A DNA stretch of 64,000 nucleotides from Allantophomopsis cytisporea (Eukaryota; Ascomycota; Leotiomycetes; Phacidiales; Phacidiaceae): the NCBI GenBank assembly GCA_024752435.1, contig CP103037.1:1984001-2048000 (forward strand), written 5' to 3'. Of the stretch, positions 23,948 to 36,530 are shown piece by piece. The notes beneath the pieces were generated by a model. That model was not told where the DNA came from. It saw only the letters and a program-made list of their open reading frames with translations, and made no database searches. The stretch's first letter is position 1. Each line of letters begins with the position of its first letter. A program made the position numbers and the translations under genes.

Positions 23948-26664
23948 ATGAGAATCATAGTTGGTGCTTCCTTCGTTGGTCAATGAAGTTGTATTTTTGC
24001 TGTCTTTATACCTGCTGCGCGCATGTGAGCGCATGATACTCAGTACCAATGAAATTTAGACGCCTACAGTGGTCTTTGCTTGCTAATTTGGGAGATTTCT
24101 GCTGACAGTTTAGTTGCATCCGAGAAAATTGGAGCTGAGTTGACTGAAAAACGTGCAAGTTGGAAGTCATCCACCTCATGCTCATCTAGAATGATGATTT
24201 CTCGATTTATGAGAAAGTCTCTTGCCGCCACCGACAGCAATTACGATATGATTGGGGCTAGGCGGCCACTACTAAATTCCCTATTGATATAGGAAGGGAA
24301 GCGACTGTGATGGCGCGGCACGAGGGTTTGTACGTGGCCAGCTTACAGTCATACAGCGCCAGCCCCAACGCTATAGTCAATACCCATGTCACTGTCACTT
24401 ACTAGCAATAATAGCGGTGCTCTACTTCAACTTCTCTGAGGGGGCATTGTGCAGCATCGTATGGGGCATTTTGTGTGGTTTACCCCAGAGCAGGGTTAGA
24501 AAGCTACTGCGTAGCTGTTGTTCGGTGAGTTGATTCCATATCCTTCAGCCTTATAATAGTTTGAAAGTGAAGTTGGTGGTGATATTGGTGCGCCCCCTTA
24601 TCACTCCGGCACTCTCTACTGAAACCCGTGAACTTTCACGCCTGCTCTTGCGGTGATTTTGGATCATTGTCAAATCAATTCATCTATGACGAGAACCCTA
24701 AACAGCAATGTTACCAAACACAACTGTCACAATCCATACGAGCGGGACAACCTTGCATTAGCGTTTGAGTATCAGCGGAACCGATAACATGAAGCATCAG
24801 TGAATGCAGATACAACGAAGATTGCATGTGTCGTAACTATAGCACAACACCGAAGAAATAGGGAAAGCAATTCTGTCGCCATAATGAATATCATGGGCCG
24901 TCGAAGTTATTGTACAAAGTGACATGGAGAGTGGTAGGAGTAAGAATCAACCCACCGGAACTACTCAGTCGGCAACGGTGATAGCCAATCAACCGGGGAC
25001 TAAAAGGCGTGCATTTACAAGGTAGTGGAAAGGATATAATATGTATGCTAGTGAAGGTAAAACATTATTGCTGATGTTCATGATGTTTGCGATGGTAGTG
25101 ATAGCGGTGTGAAACTTAGAGGAAAGAATATTCGTACGGGGACCGAGCTTGAAGGGTGACGAAGATCCCTCCAGACTCCGCAAACTACCGTTGCCAGCCT
25201 GCAATCTACGTACATAACGGTTCAGCCCCTGTCGACTGTGGCGGCTCCGGATGGAATCATTCCATCCGGAGCCGCCACACTTGTTGATCAGCCACAACAC
25301 TCGATGTTTTGTACCTGCTCTCGTTCTTCCGCCTTCCATGTGAAGCAAGCTCTTTCAAATCATTCGCAAAGGACTTTAAAAGGCCTCAAGATGAACTCTT
25401 TTACTCGAGAGCTAGATCTGGAGGTTTGGTTTCCATGTATACTCATCTTATGGTACTTTACGACATAAATAGCAGGTGGAATTGATTCTACAGCCATGTC
25501 ACAACTTTGACAGCTATTGTTCGACCATATCATGAAGTAGCACTTCCACAGCACTCGATCATGTGTCTATCGGTCCGTGCTTTAGCAAAGCACAATGGTA
25601 GAGACGACCCCAGCTAAGCGAGGTGGGATTTTGTTACGGCAGGCTGCAGAAATCGACGCCGATACCGAGTCCGAGTTTAAAAGCAGAAACTCGAAATAAG
25701 GTTGTGGTATGAAAATGACTGCGAGTTGTTGAGGTGTACCAAGTAACAAAGGGTCAAGCTAGATACGCTAGGTTGTTGTAACTAAGGTACAAACTGCCTT
25801 TGTACTTTGAAGCCGAGTCTAGCTATACTGCGTATTTGTATATAATTTGAAAAGAGAGTCCGCTGGGTTTTGAGGACCTACTAATCCACGGAGTGAGAAG
25901 GTTTGAAAGCTCCAAGGCTTAAAAGAACAACGTTCTATTAGCTTTTTAGAACATGTGTCAGAGAAAAATTGACTACACTACATTTATAACTTACAGTCTT
26001 CACCCTTGTCCCTAGATCGTAAAGATTGAGATGCCTCTCATCTGATAGATTCGGTGTAACATTTACGTTCTGCAGACGGCGTCCGCTTGAGGTCAAAACA
26101 TGTGTGTGCAGGGGATAGATAATATATGGTGGGTGTCACGGAGCTAGACTTGATACATACTTGCTGATTATCTACTTGAAACTCAATTAAAGATAGAAGC
26201 CATACACCTATGTATGTGGCGGTAAGGCTTGATGCAAAGTATATCCATTCTCCACGAAACGTTGCCCACTTGGCTCTAGCGTTACAGACTCCTTGCACCT
26301 CATCAGCTACTTGGCCCACTCTCACATTTGGATACGACTACGCTCATATTTGCTCTTTCTAAAATTGTATTTCTATACCAATACTCATTCATTCAGGCAT
26401 GACATTGACAACGGGCCATACCATTCTCATGTATAGGACAAGCCGATTTGTTATCATATGTGTTCCCAGCCTTTCAACGAGTTGCTTGCTGGAAAGGAAC
26501 TATCTCCAGGTATAAAACAAAGCTGTATCCCGTCTCATCTGCTATCTCGATACACTATTCTCACTACTCTTCCTACATCTATTCATATTAAATCTACTCA
26601 GCATATATACTATTCATCCTTTCCAGTACAAAATATATAGGGGTCTCCGCCAGTTCTTCTCACG
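23948..26664. other. Intergenic region with a perfect palindrome
   Basis: No convincing gene. A 43-bp perfect palindrome sits at 25237-25279. On the minus strand, 26038-26325 is open for 95 codons and has one hydrophobic, membrane-like segment (YFASSLTATYIGVWLLSLIE), but it shows no family and no clear splice partners. The last 250 bases are pyrimidine-rich and lead into the small gene at 26665. Confidence 0.45.
25237..25279. repeat. Perfect 43-bp inverted repeat
   Basis: Two 21-bp arms (left arm starting TGTGGCGGCTCCGGATGG) flank a single central C without any mismatch. The arms are GC-rich in an otherwise AT-rich spacer and contain CGG and CCG triplets and two TCCGGA sites. It would form a near-loopless cruciform or, if transcribed, a very stable hairpin. 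No matching terminal repeats or target duplication were noticed nearby. Confidence 0.95.
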
Positions 26665-26994
26665 ATGCCTCAAGATACTCACTCATCCCAGCTGGCCAAC
26701 CACGGCTCTGTCTCGTCAGGGTAAAGCACACTCTACTTCAGATACTCTATGTATCAAGGCTAACTCGCACCTTTGCTCAGAACCACTGGAGGTCAAATCT
26801 CGTATTCATTTGGTACCACCGGCGACTATTCCGCGCTCGACGTATACCTGAACGAACGTCAACGATACGAAGACATAGCTCTTGGTTACAGTACTTCTTC
26901 AGAGCACGCCTACACCCAGAACCAAGAAGACACCAGTAGCTCCACAGCCAATCAGAAGAACAATACAGACGAGACTCAAGCAAGCAAGCCCTAA
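26665..26994 (+). CDS. Small hydrophilic hypothetical protein (89 residues)
   Basis: Exons 26665-26720 and 26781-26994 are separated by a 60-nt intron (GTAAAG..CTCAG) and join in phase to 89 residues starting MPQDTHSSQLANHG. The protein has no signal peptide or membrane segment. The middle (GGQISYSFGTTGDYSALDVYLNERQRYEDIALGY region) looks ordered, and the C-terminal third is Ser/Thr/Gln/Asn-rich and probably disordered. A 5' pyrimidine-rich leader with CA-rich sequence and a clean splice model in otherwise AT-rich, gene-poor DNA support a real gene. I do not recognise the family; it could be lineage-specific. Confidence 0.55.
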
Positions 26995-29900
26995 AGGTCA
27001 CTACGGTTCTCAAGGTAGTATTCGATTGTTTTTACGATCTTGGTACGTCTCGAATCTTGTATCCCCACTTGCTAAATTAAGCCCTCTACTTGTTACGTGT
27101 TCCTTTCATATTCTTTTTGTATCAAGAAATACTAACAATCTTAGCCTTTTGATCTAGTCAAGTCACTTTCGTCTACAAGCCAGCTATCCATAGACATCTT
27201 CAAGAAGAGAATAATAGATATTTATCTTATTTGTCTTTCTACTTCTATTTTGTCTTGCAATACAACATATCACTTGAAATACTTTACAATATTCAATGGT
27301 TTCAAATATATTTGTCTATATCGCGCTTATGTTATGTTATTATGCCGTCAAGTTATACTCTTCACTTGCTTATTCTAAGTGAACTACGTTATTTTACTAT
27401 TTGTAGAAACCTAGCTCAATCAACCCGACGTCTTCCCTAATTTATGGTTGAGTGATAAACTTTGTCTGCTGTTAATACTGGTGATATTCGTCCGGTCTAT
27501 CATGTTAAAAGCTCCCATTTTACTAATATTTGTAGGCTCGATGCTATACTCAAGACTTATCTGGTTCAGTTATTCAAATATACTATACAAGGTGATTTTA
27601 TCGAATAAAATTAATGCTTTAGGCATCTAAATAATAAAACCATTTCTAGGACCTTCTTCGTCATATCTACAAAGTATGTCTTGTTGTCCGCTAACATGCA
27701 TATTTATGTGTTCCCCCAGATATTGAAATATCAGCACATACTCTCAAAGACCGGAATTCCTACCCAAAATCGCAAAAGAAGTTTCCAGGGCAAGAACAAA
27801 AAGATGATTTCATAGTAGTTAAAGTAGGAAATATGAGATTAAAGTCTAGCTAAGACCTAATTGTGGTTCCCAAAAGACTTCCTAATGTATAAAGCATTGA
27901 ATTTGAACGAATTTGAATCTATGGAAAGATATTGGTTCTCTAGAATTACTTGAACATATCTAGTCAGTGGTACTTGCACAGTGATATGACAGAAAGACCT
28001 GGCATGAATAAAAAGGTATGCGCAGAATACAAATATTGTTGAACAAAGTTAGGATTTATTTTAGAAACTTATAATTGTGATTATATGCCTATATTGTATC
28101 AAGTGTTCTAGCTATCTTGCAAACGCCTTCAGCTCTAAGATATATATACAACTATCTAAACAGTATAATATCGAAATGTACACTTCCCTGACTTCCCCTG
28201 GGACAATCATTCCTTAGACACCTGGGCATAATGTCAAGCTGATTACCTAATCGGCTTCTGACAGAGTACTACTTGATTCTTATAGGAATTCTAAACATAA
28301 AAGTAGGTGAAGGTTAAATCAAAGCGACCTTGCTCCCCGTCTGCTAATAGAACACGACTCGATGCCATCATCAATGCTCAAATACCCTCTGCTTACACTT
28401 GCGCAACCATTTTTTATCCTCAATATGAACAAGATCGCACGACACTTACACCTCATGCTATAGTAATATCTTCGCGGACGAGAAAATTAGTGAATTTTAG
28501 ATACTGAGCATATCTAAAACCTATTCTAAGTCCCAAATGTATGCAAGCTCTGCAATGTTACCTAACATCTACGATATGCTAGTCAACAGGAATCTGCAAA
28601 CCCTAGGTATATTTCTTGAAGCGTGAGGAGGTTTAATAATCAAGCAAAAAATTCTGAAAGGAGCCTATTTAGTCAACTCTGACGTGGTTGCCTATTTATA
28701 ATATCAGTATGTATTCGGTATTCGACATTCTCTGAAGAAGGTTTTGCAACATATATAGAAATTGCCTCACATTCCGTTAAGTCTACCAATCCACTACTCG
28801 TTCTTATTTTGCGTTCTTATAGCAATTTTGATAACATTCTAAGCGCTAAAGCTTAAATTACCTTCCGCCTATGCTTTCCAACCGTACAATGTAGTTATAG
28901 TCTCTACAATAGGAGTAGAAGCTAATCAAGAAGTAGTAGGCTTGTGTAGTAGAGGTGCTATGCCTTTAGCTTTAGCTATCACTCCCTATTAACTTCATAT
29001 AGAATCTGCTGGTTGATGGTTGATTTGGTGCTAGTCATAGGAGGGGGAAAGCCCAACTTAATTCTATGATTATGATAGTAGTGGCGGCTCAGAGATGTCA
29101 TATATCTTCCTTCTGTTCTCGTCGGGGACCGAGAGGCTCGTAGCAGGTCCAGATTTGATTGTGAGGGTTAGGGGTTTGTTCTCAAGTGCAAAAGTAGGCT
29201 TACAGCCTGACCCACCACGAAGTAGTCTCTTACATCCTGTAGAACTGAATCTTGTGATCGAAAGTGCTTCTGATTGTTCTTTGATCTCTTCCCTCAGCTT
29301 CGAACGCACTTTCAAGATCCGCAGTCAAGTCGAAGTATTCGATATTGTAGCCTTGTCCTAGAAGTCTTCATCGAATCTTATCTGCTTTCAAGATTGTACA
29401 GCACAATTGTACTTTCTATGACTGGTATCCTGGCGAGTTTTTGGATGTTCTGTTCGAGTGGGCATGCTACTCTTGATCACTGCTCAACTTCAGCCGGTTG
29501 GAGCAACAAGCGATAGTGTGAAGCAATTCCATGACTGGCGGGATAGTATGTGAGTCCTTCTTCAACCTAGTTGTCAGTGATGCTGGTTCCGTGACTGTGG
29601 GCTCCGAAGAATGTTTATGCATCTACTGTATGCATCCGGGATGATTTTTATACAAGTACCTTGCTCAGTTGAAAACTTCAAGCTTTAAATCATCTCTGAC
29701 TAAAATTGATCTTGCATTTCGTTCGTAGTGGCAGACGTTAATGATCTCGCTCAAACCGTGACCCTACTGATATTCTTTTATCATTCGACCATAATTTCTC
29801 ACACGATTGGGAAAGGTATGTGTTTTCAAACAGTAGTTAGTGATCTCCTCCAATGTGTACTGGAGACCAGAAAATGGCACAGGCTTTCTGCAGAATTTGG

Positions 29901-30844
29901 ACCAAAGTATGATTAAAGCGTATGCGATCGGCCCGTTATCTCCCTTGTGATGATGAGAATCCCGGATACGTGGGACACAGTGAGTATTAAATCGAGTAAC
30001 ATCAGAAATTTGTGAATTTATCGTGACAAGAGAGATATGTTTTTAATCAGCCATGAAGAAGACAATGGACTTATCTCCGTAAGCACGCGTGCGGTACGGA
30101 TGATGGTGCAACAACTGAGGCAACGAATCATAATTTCTTCGGTACCCTAGCCATTGATAAGTACCTAATAAAAGTGACAGGCGCACGAGGCTCTACTTAA
30201 TTGACCTCCCCCATTGAGTTTGGACGGTAGAATGCTGGTCGTGGAACAATCTTATCATGAAGAGAAGGTTCTGCGCAGTAAGGTTCGCTTGGGCGGTTGA
30301 CGATACTAAATGAAACGCACGCATAGTAACATAGTAACGAATAATGCCGTCGTCGCTATAGGTGGGATAGACTCGACTTCACTCAGCAGTATCATCACAA
30401 TCACTGTCACTGTCTCCACCAAATGAGTCATGTCTGCTCATACATATGTATATACATGACCCGCAGCCACGCCGCACCTTCGCAGCAGTTAGTCGCATTG
30501 GGCGTCCTAGCTGATTCAGCAATGTCGGTCACGGCTGAACAGGACTCCGTTCTGGTATTGTCCTGTCTACCACCATGATAAGAGAAAAGACCCTTGTTTA
30601 CTGAGTACGGTACTACAGCTTCCCCCAGCCATAGACAGGCCGCAGTCTTACGCCTAAGCCTTGGGCAGCCTGTTTAGAAGTGATCCGAGCTGTCTGCGCC
30701 GTATTGTAAATTAAGCCTTGTTATCGGATCCAATCAAATTCATCCTGCTGAGATGTCCAAGAAGATTATATATATCGGTCCTCGCTGCATGCTTACCCTC
30801 CTTCATATCATTCCGTCTTGACGCCCTCATTGTCGTTCGTTACA
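26995..30844. other. AT-rich, gene-poor block
   Basis: From about 27060 to 29050 the DNA is strongly AT-rich with stops in every frame, resembling a decayed (possibly RIP-mutated) element, though I see no transposase or terminal repeat. At 29070-29361 both strands are open for 80-90 codons with no recognisable motif. The last kilobase is less AT-rich and serves as the upstream region of the ABC transporter. Confidence 0.4.
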
Positions 30845-33800
30845 ATGGCGTCGTTGCAGAGCTTGCTGTATGGAATTGGCCAGGCAAGCGATTCGTGTTT
30901 GGCAAACGCAGATAATGAGTTTGGCCCCATCATCAGTCGTGCTTGTCAACGGGACTTTGACTTCACGTTGTTGTTTGAGCAAAGCGTTCTGTCAATAGGA
31001 CCTTCTGCTCTTTTACTTATCTTCTTTCCAATCCGCATTTGGGCGTTGTACGGAGCGAGCAAAAAAGTTGGTCCAAATTACGTGCGAGCATTGAAAATTG
31101 TCAGTATTTAGTACTTTTGATGTAAATTTGATGGTTAGCTAATTGTGGTGAAAGCTTACAACAACTATCTACGCCGCTCTTCAATTGACAGTTCTGGTGT
31201 TTTGGCTCTTGGAAGACTTCCGAACCACAGCAACGATTCCTGCCGCCGTTCTTTCACTGACAGCCTCGCTAGCCATTTGCTTTCTGTCATACTTTGAACA
31301 TGTCCGCTCTGTACGGCCATCAACTCTACTTGACCTATATCTTTTAGTCTCTCTGTTCCTTGATACTTTTCAAGCCAGAACTTTGTTTCTACGCCATGAT
31401 TCTTCATCGCTGGTATGGACCTTTATCACTGGACTTGCTGTGAAGTTCGTTCTCTTAATCCTGGAGTCCCGAGAGAAGGCTGCAATCTTGAAAGAGCCAT
31501 TCAAAAACCTATCTCCAGAAGAAATCAGCGGTGTTTTCAACAGGTCGTTTCTTTGGTGGATCAACCCACTCATTATTGACGGATACAAAAGACTCCTATC
31601 TGTGGAAGATCTCCCAAAAATCAGCAGCGAATTTTCATCGAAGCCACTAACCCAAAACCTACAGAAGGCCTGGGATCAAAGATGTATGGACACCTCTGGT
31701 GGATTTTTAAAATAAAGCGCTGATAAAGACATAGCAAAACCCGAAGGGAGATATACTCTGCCTCTGATATCATTGAAGTGTTTATCTGGGACGATTGCAA
31801 CATGTATACCTCTCAGACTCGCGCTTATAGTACTCCAATATTGTCAGCCGTACGTCATCAATCGTGCAATCAGATTTGTTAGCGAGCCAGTCACTTGGGA
31901 GTCAAAGAACTTGGGGATTGAGTTGATTGGGGGTGCTATCGTTGTTTACGCCGGCCTCGCTGTAAGTATTGCTATGAGTGCTATTAAAATTCTCTAACAC
32001 TCAACAGTTAGTTACCATGCTCTTCAAGATGAGCACCGTCCGTTTGCAGACTAAATCTAGGGGTCAGTTGGTGGGTCTCATATATAACAGGAGTCTTACG
32101 CTACAGGATGGGCACTATGATGAATCTGCGGCTGTAACTTTGATGAGTGTTGACACTGATATCATCACTTCTTGCTTGTCAATTGTTTTTGAAACATGGG
32201 CAGTTATTCTCGAGCTCATACTCGGTATAGCTCTCCTGGCTTTGCAAGTTGGTTGGGCATGTCTTATGCCATTGTTCTTGGTTGTTCGTAAGTGGAATCT
32301 CTCTCACTCGGCATAACTACCGCAAAAATATGGTAGACTACATAATGTTGCTAGATCTACTAACTTGTCATAGTTGTATCTCAAGTCAGTGCGAATGCGG
32401 GTAAGACTATCAGTTCCAAACAGAAAGCTTGGTCCCAAGCGACTCAGAAGCGCATCGCGAAGACGTCTGCTGTGCTTGGCTCAGTGAAAGCTATAAAAAT
32501 GATGGGTCTATCCGACCTGGTGGAATCCGGCATTGAAGAACAGCGTTCTGAAGAAATCAATGCCGCAAAAGACTACCGATGGATGATTGTTTATTTCAAC
32601 CTAGCAGCAAATTCTGTTACCATATTCGCGCCTGTCGTAACGTTTGCTATATTCACCATAAAGGCCTTATGGCAGGGCAAGACGACTTTGTCAACAGAAC
32701 AGGCCTTTACCTCCCTAGCTTTAATTTCAATGGTGGCAGGACCAGCTACACAGCTTCTGGCTATAGTACCGATGTGGGCAGGTTCTATGGCAGCCTATGA
32801 ACGAATCCAGAAATTTCTCCTTGATCCCTCAAGGGAAGACAAGCGATTAAGTGGAACAGAAATTTGGTCCAAGCCAAAAGGACGGCAATATTCCGATGAG
32901 GAGCCTTACTCGGATAGCGATGGGGAGCCGCAAAGTGGAAATGGCAATGGTGTTATCGATGACCAGAGTGCTGTGGAAGGCAACGGAAAGAACCATACAC
33001 TTGGGCAGCCGCAATCTGATTGGGCTATATCAATTGAGACTGCCACAGTCCGGCCTGCAAAAACTGCTGAACCAGCCCTTATCGACATCAGCATGAAGGT
33101 CAAGAAGTCTGCTATGTGTTTGGTTGCTGGGCCCGTAGGAAGCGGAAAGTCGACTTTAGCAAGAGCTATCCTCGGAGAGTTGCCCAGCGACAGTGGCGAG
33201 ATTGAAATCAGTTCCAAGAGAATTGGCTACTGTGCGCAAAGTGCATGGCTTCTTAATGGAACCATTCGGCACAACATCTGTGGTCCAATCGATGACGACG
33301 AAATCGATGAAACTTGGTATCAATCGGTATTGAACGCCTGCGCTTTGGAAAGAGACTTAAGCTTGTTACCTGATGGTGATCAAAGCGTTATTGGTAGTCG
33401 AGGACTGGTGCTATCTGGTGGACAGAGACAACGTGTTGCTTTGGCTCGTGCCATATATGCCCGGCTTGACATTGTTCTTCTAGATGATGTCCTGAGTGCT
33501 CTTGATGCAAAGACGGAAAGACTAGTTGTCGAGAGACTCATAGGTCCCGAGGGCTTACTTCGCAAGCTAGGATCGACCGTTCTCCTCATCACTCATGCCA
33601 CTCAATACTTCCATCTCGCCGATCATATAGTTATACTTGGAACGGACAAGAAAATTGCAGAACAAGGGACTTTCGAAGACCTGAGATCTCAGGAAGGTTA
33701 CATCAGCAAGATTATTTTGAAGGATGCGGATAACGATAAGAAGTCTGGCGACGAAGAACATAGAATGACGACCGAGAAGAAAGCAGCCAAAGACCCCGCT

Positions 33801-35570
33801 GCGGATGCGGCAGCGGATTTGACGCGAAAGACTGGAGATAGTGCAGTATATCGTAAGTGTACTTCGAAGAATGGATGGGCCGCCTGCTAATTCATGATAG
33901 GTTATTGGCTTCAGTCTATCGGTTGGCAAACTGCCACTACGTTCCTTTTCCTTCAGATTTGCTTCGCCTTCTTTATAACTTTTCCCCAGTATTGGCTCAA
34001 ATGGTGGACCGAGGACCACGGAGGCCATATGGTTGGTTACATGGGGGGCTATTTTCTTCTTTCCATAGGCGCTATAATCAGTAATGGCTCCGTAATTGCT
34101 GTCATGCTTGTTACTATTGCACCAAAAACATCTGCATCTCTGCATCGGATCTTGCTACATAAAGTCATGAGGGCGCCGCAGGCCTTCTTCGCCGAAACTG
34201 ATACTGGTGTTACACTAAACAGGTTCAGTCAAGATATGAACAGTGTCGACAGAATACTCCCTTTGACAGCCTTGACTTTTTTCATGCAAGGATTCAAGAT
34301 TGTCGCCCAAGGCATTCTACTTTTTAGTTCACAGAGCTTCATGTTCGTGACCGTCCCTTTTGTGGCCGTTTTTATGTATTTCATTCAGAAGATATACCTA
34401 CAAACGTCTCGCCAAATGCGGTTTATGGAATTGGAAACACAGGCGCCGGTATATTCGCATTTTTTGGAGACTCTCGAGGGACTTGCAACACTTCGAGCTT
34501 TTGGTTGGGAGCAGCAGACATCAACTATCAGCACTACCCGTTTGGATAGATCTCTATCTCCATATTACCTCCTGTTGGTTATTCAACGATGGCTCAATCT
34601 TGTTCTCGATCTCCTGGTAGCTGCTCTGGCAATTCTTGTTGTCATCCTTGCTGTCACGCTCAAAAGCACCACTAGTGGAGGGCAGATCGGTATCGCCCTT
34701 AATGTTGTACTAGTGTTTAATATGACGCTCTTGAGGCTAGCAGAATCTTATACTCAGATGGAGACTGCGCTTGGTGCGATTTCTCGATTGAAGAATTTTG
34801 AGGAACATACACCTACAGAGGATAAGCCAGAAGAAGTCTTCATTCCGGATTATCAGTGGCCTGAGAAGGGGGCAATTGAATTTCGCGACGTCACAGCTTC
34901 ATATGGGCCTGATGTGTTGGCTCTTCGAAACATTTCAATGACAATAACTCCGGGACAGAAGATTGGTATATGTGGCCGTACCGGAAGTGGTAAGAGCTCG
35001 CTCTTATCCACCCTCTTAAGACTCTTAGACATGGACTCCGGCACGATTATCATAGATGGACAAGATCTTCGGGCAGTTCCACGTGAAATCATCCGCACAC
35101 GCATGATTGCTATCCCTCAAGAACCGTTCATCCTCAGCGAATCCGTGCGTATCAACGCCGATCCTGGGAAGACTGTTAGTGATGAGAAGATCATCGAAGC
35201 GCTCACAAAAGTCAACCTTTGGTCGGTGATTGAGCCGAGAGGTGGACTTGATGAGAATATGAAGACCCAACCCCTTTCTCATGGCCAGCAACAACTCTTC
35301 TGCCTGGCCCGTGCCATGCTTAGAAGAAGCAAGATTCTTATCCTTGATGAAGCAACGAGCAACGTCGATCGCGAAACAGACAAATTGATGCAGCGAATCA
35401 TCCGTGAAGAGTTTAATGATCACACTATCATAACCGTCGCGCATCGCCTAGATACCATTGTAGACTCGGATATGGTGGCGGTACTTGATGCGGGGGCGTT
35501 GGTTGAATTTGGGAATCCACAAGAATTGTTGGCTAAGGAGTCACTATTCAAGGATTTGCATGGTCATTGA
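30845..35570 (+). CDS. ABCC-type (MRP-like) full-length ABC transporter
   Basis: Six exons join in phase to 1479 residues: 30845-31099, 31155-31683, 31735-31961, 32008-32287, 32374-33852 and 33901-35570. The layout is TMD0-like N-terminus, TMD1, NBD1, TMD2, NBD2, the usual length for fungal ABCC proteins. NBD1 has Walker A GPVGSGKST (about 683-691), signature LSGGQ (about 777-781) and Walker B VLLDDVLSALD. NBD2 has Walker A GRTGSGKSS (about 1282-1290), signature LSHGQ and Walker B LILDEATSNVD, followed by the VAHRLDT switch His. NBD1 carries Asp in place of the catalytic Glu, as usual in ABCC pumps where only the second site hydrolyses ATP. An acidic linker precedes NBD1 and a Lys/Asp/Ala-rich linker follows it. 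It would export conjugates, drugs or metabolites from plasma or vacuolar membrane. The first intron donor (GTCAGT) is weak. Substrate unknown. Confidence 0.93.
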
Positions 35571-36530
35571 GGCTTGTTTTACCTTTCTTGTTTGGTTCTA
35601 CAGATTTCCATTGTACATTTCCTTTCACAGACAAAGGTCTGGTTTTGGGGTTCATCCTGTTACCTTAAGTTTCACCAAAAATGCTATATCTAGATCATGC
35701 ACCTGTGTGTACCCCGTTATGGAGCGCACGAAGATTTGGCGATCGCGATTGACTTTCATATGGAAACGTCTCCACACGAAATATACAGTATTGTATGTAA
35801 TACAAAGCTGCGCAGTGACAGCGAAATGTCTCCGCGCAAAACTTTACAATCAGAAGACTTGGCTCTATATACAAGCGTGGATTGAAATAGAGAAACAGAT
35901 CCTGCCACGACAGAGAAGTTTTTCCGAAGTGTTTTGTCGTAGATCGCTTCAAGCAAGTCTGTCGTCTAGTCGGATGTGTTTGTAGGAGACAGATTAAAAT
36001 CGGCCGTGCTCTGAACCCTCAGCTCAAATTGCAGCGATCAATGTCACGTGATGTTATGCAACTCAATCTTAAGTTAGGACACTTGGGTTTACGCTTAATT
36101 AAGATGCACCAAAGCGACGAGCATCTCGCTAGTAGATCGGGCAACTGTCACTGCCATGTCCGTTGAAGTGGTGCCAAGCGCAGCCGCCAAGAGACGCCAA
36201 GAGATACAAAGTGTTTTCAGCACTCATCACCATGTGGTGAAACATTGTCGCCGTTTACTCAATATATTCCTCACATGGTGTTCTTGACGTCGTGCCATAC
36301 GGTCAAAGTAGTAAACGCCCATCGCATTTTTACAAGGGCTCAGTACAATTTCCTCATATTAAGCCAAGAGCCTCAGATGGGGGGGGGACTCGAGATTCTT
36401 CTATGTCTGCACATATGTATATATAAAGGCATAGAGTAGGTTCCTCTTTCCTTCCTCGTTATCCGCAAGTTGTTTTTATTCTTTCAGTCACTACCACACT
36501 CCTTTAATCGCAAGTTTCTCTTTTGACAAG
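35571..36530. other. Intergenic region and LPMO promoter
   Basis: No gene is seen. The last 120 bases hold a TATA element and a pyrimidine-rich leader for the LPMO gene. A run of nine G bases (near 36380) lies 40 bases before the TATA element and could include CreA-type (SYGGRG-like) sites, though this is only a pattern match. Confidence 0.5.
36418..36429 (+). promoter_or_regulatory. TATA box of the LPMO gene
   Basis: TATATATAAAGG lies about 102 bases before the ATG, followed by a CT-rich leader, which is typical of strongly inducible fungal secreted-enzyme genes. Confidence 0.6.
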
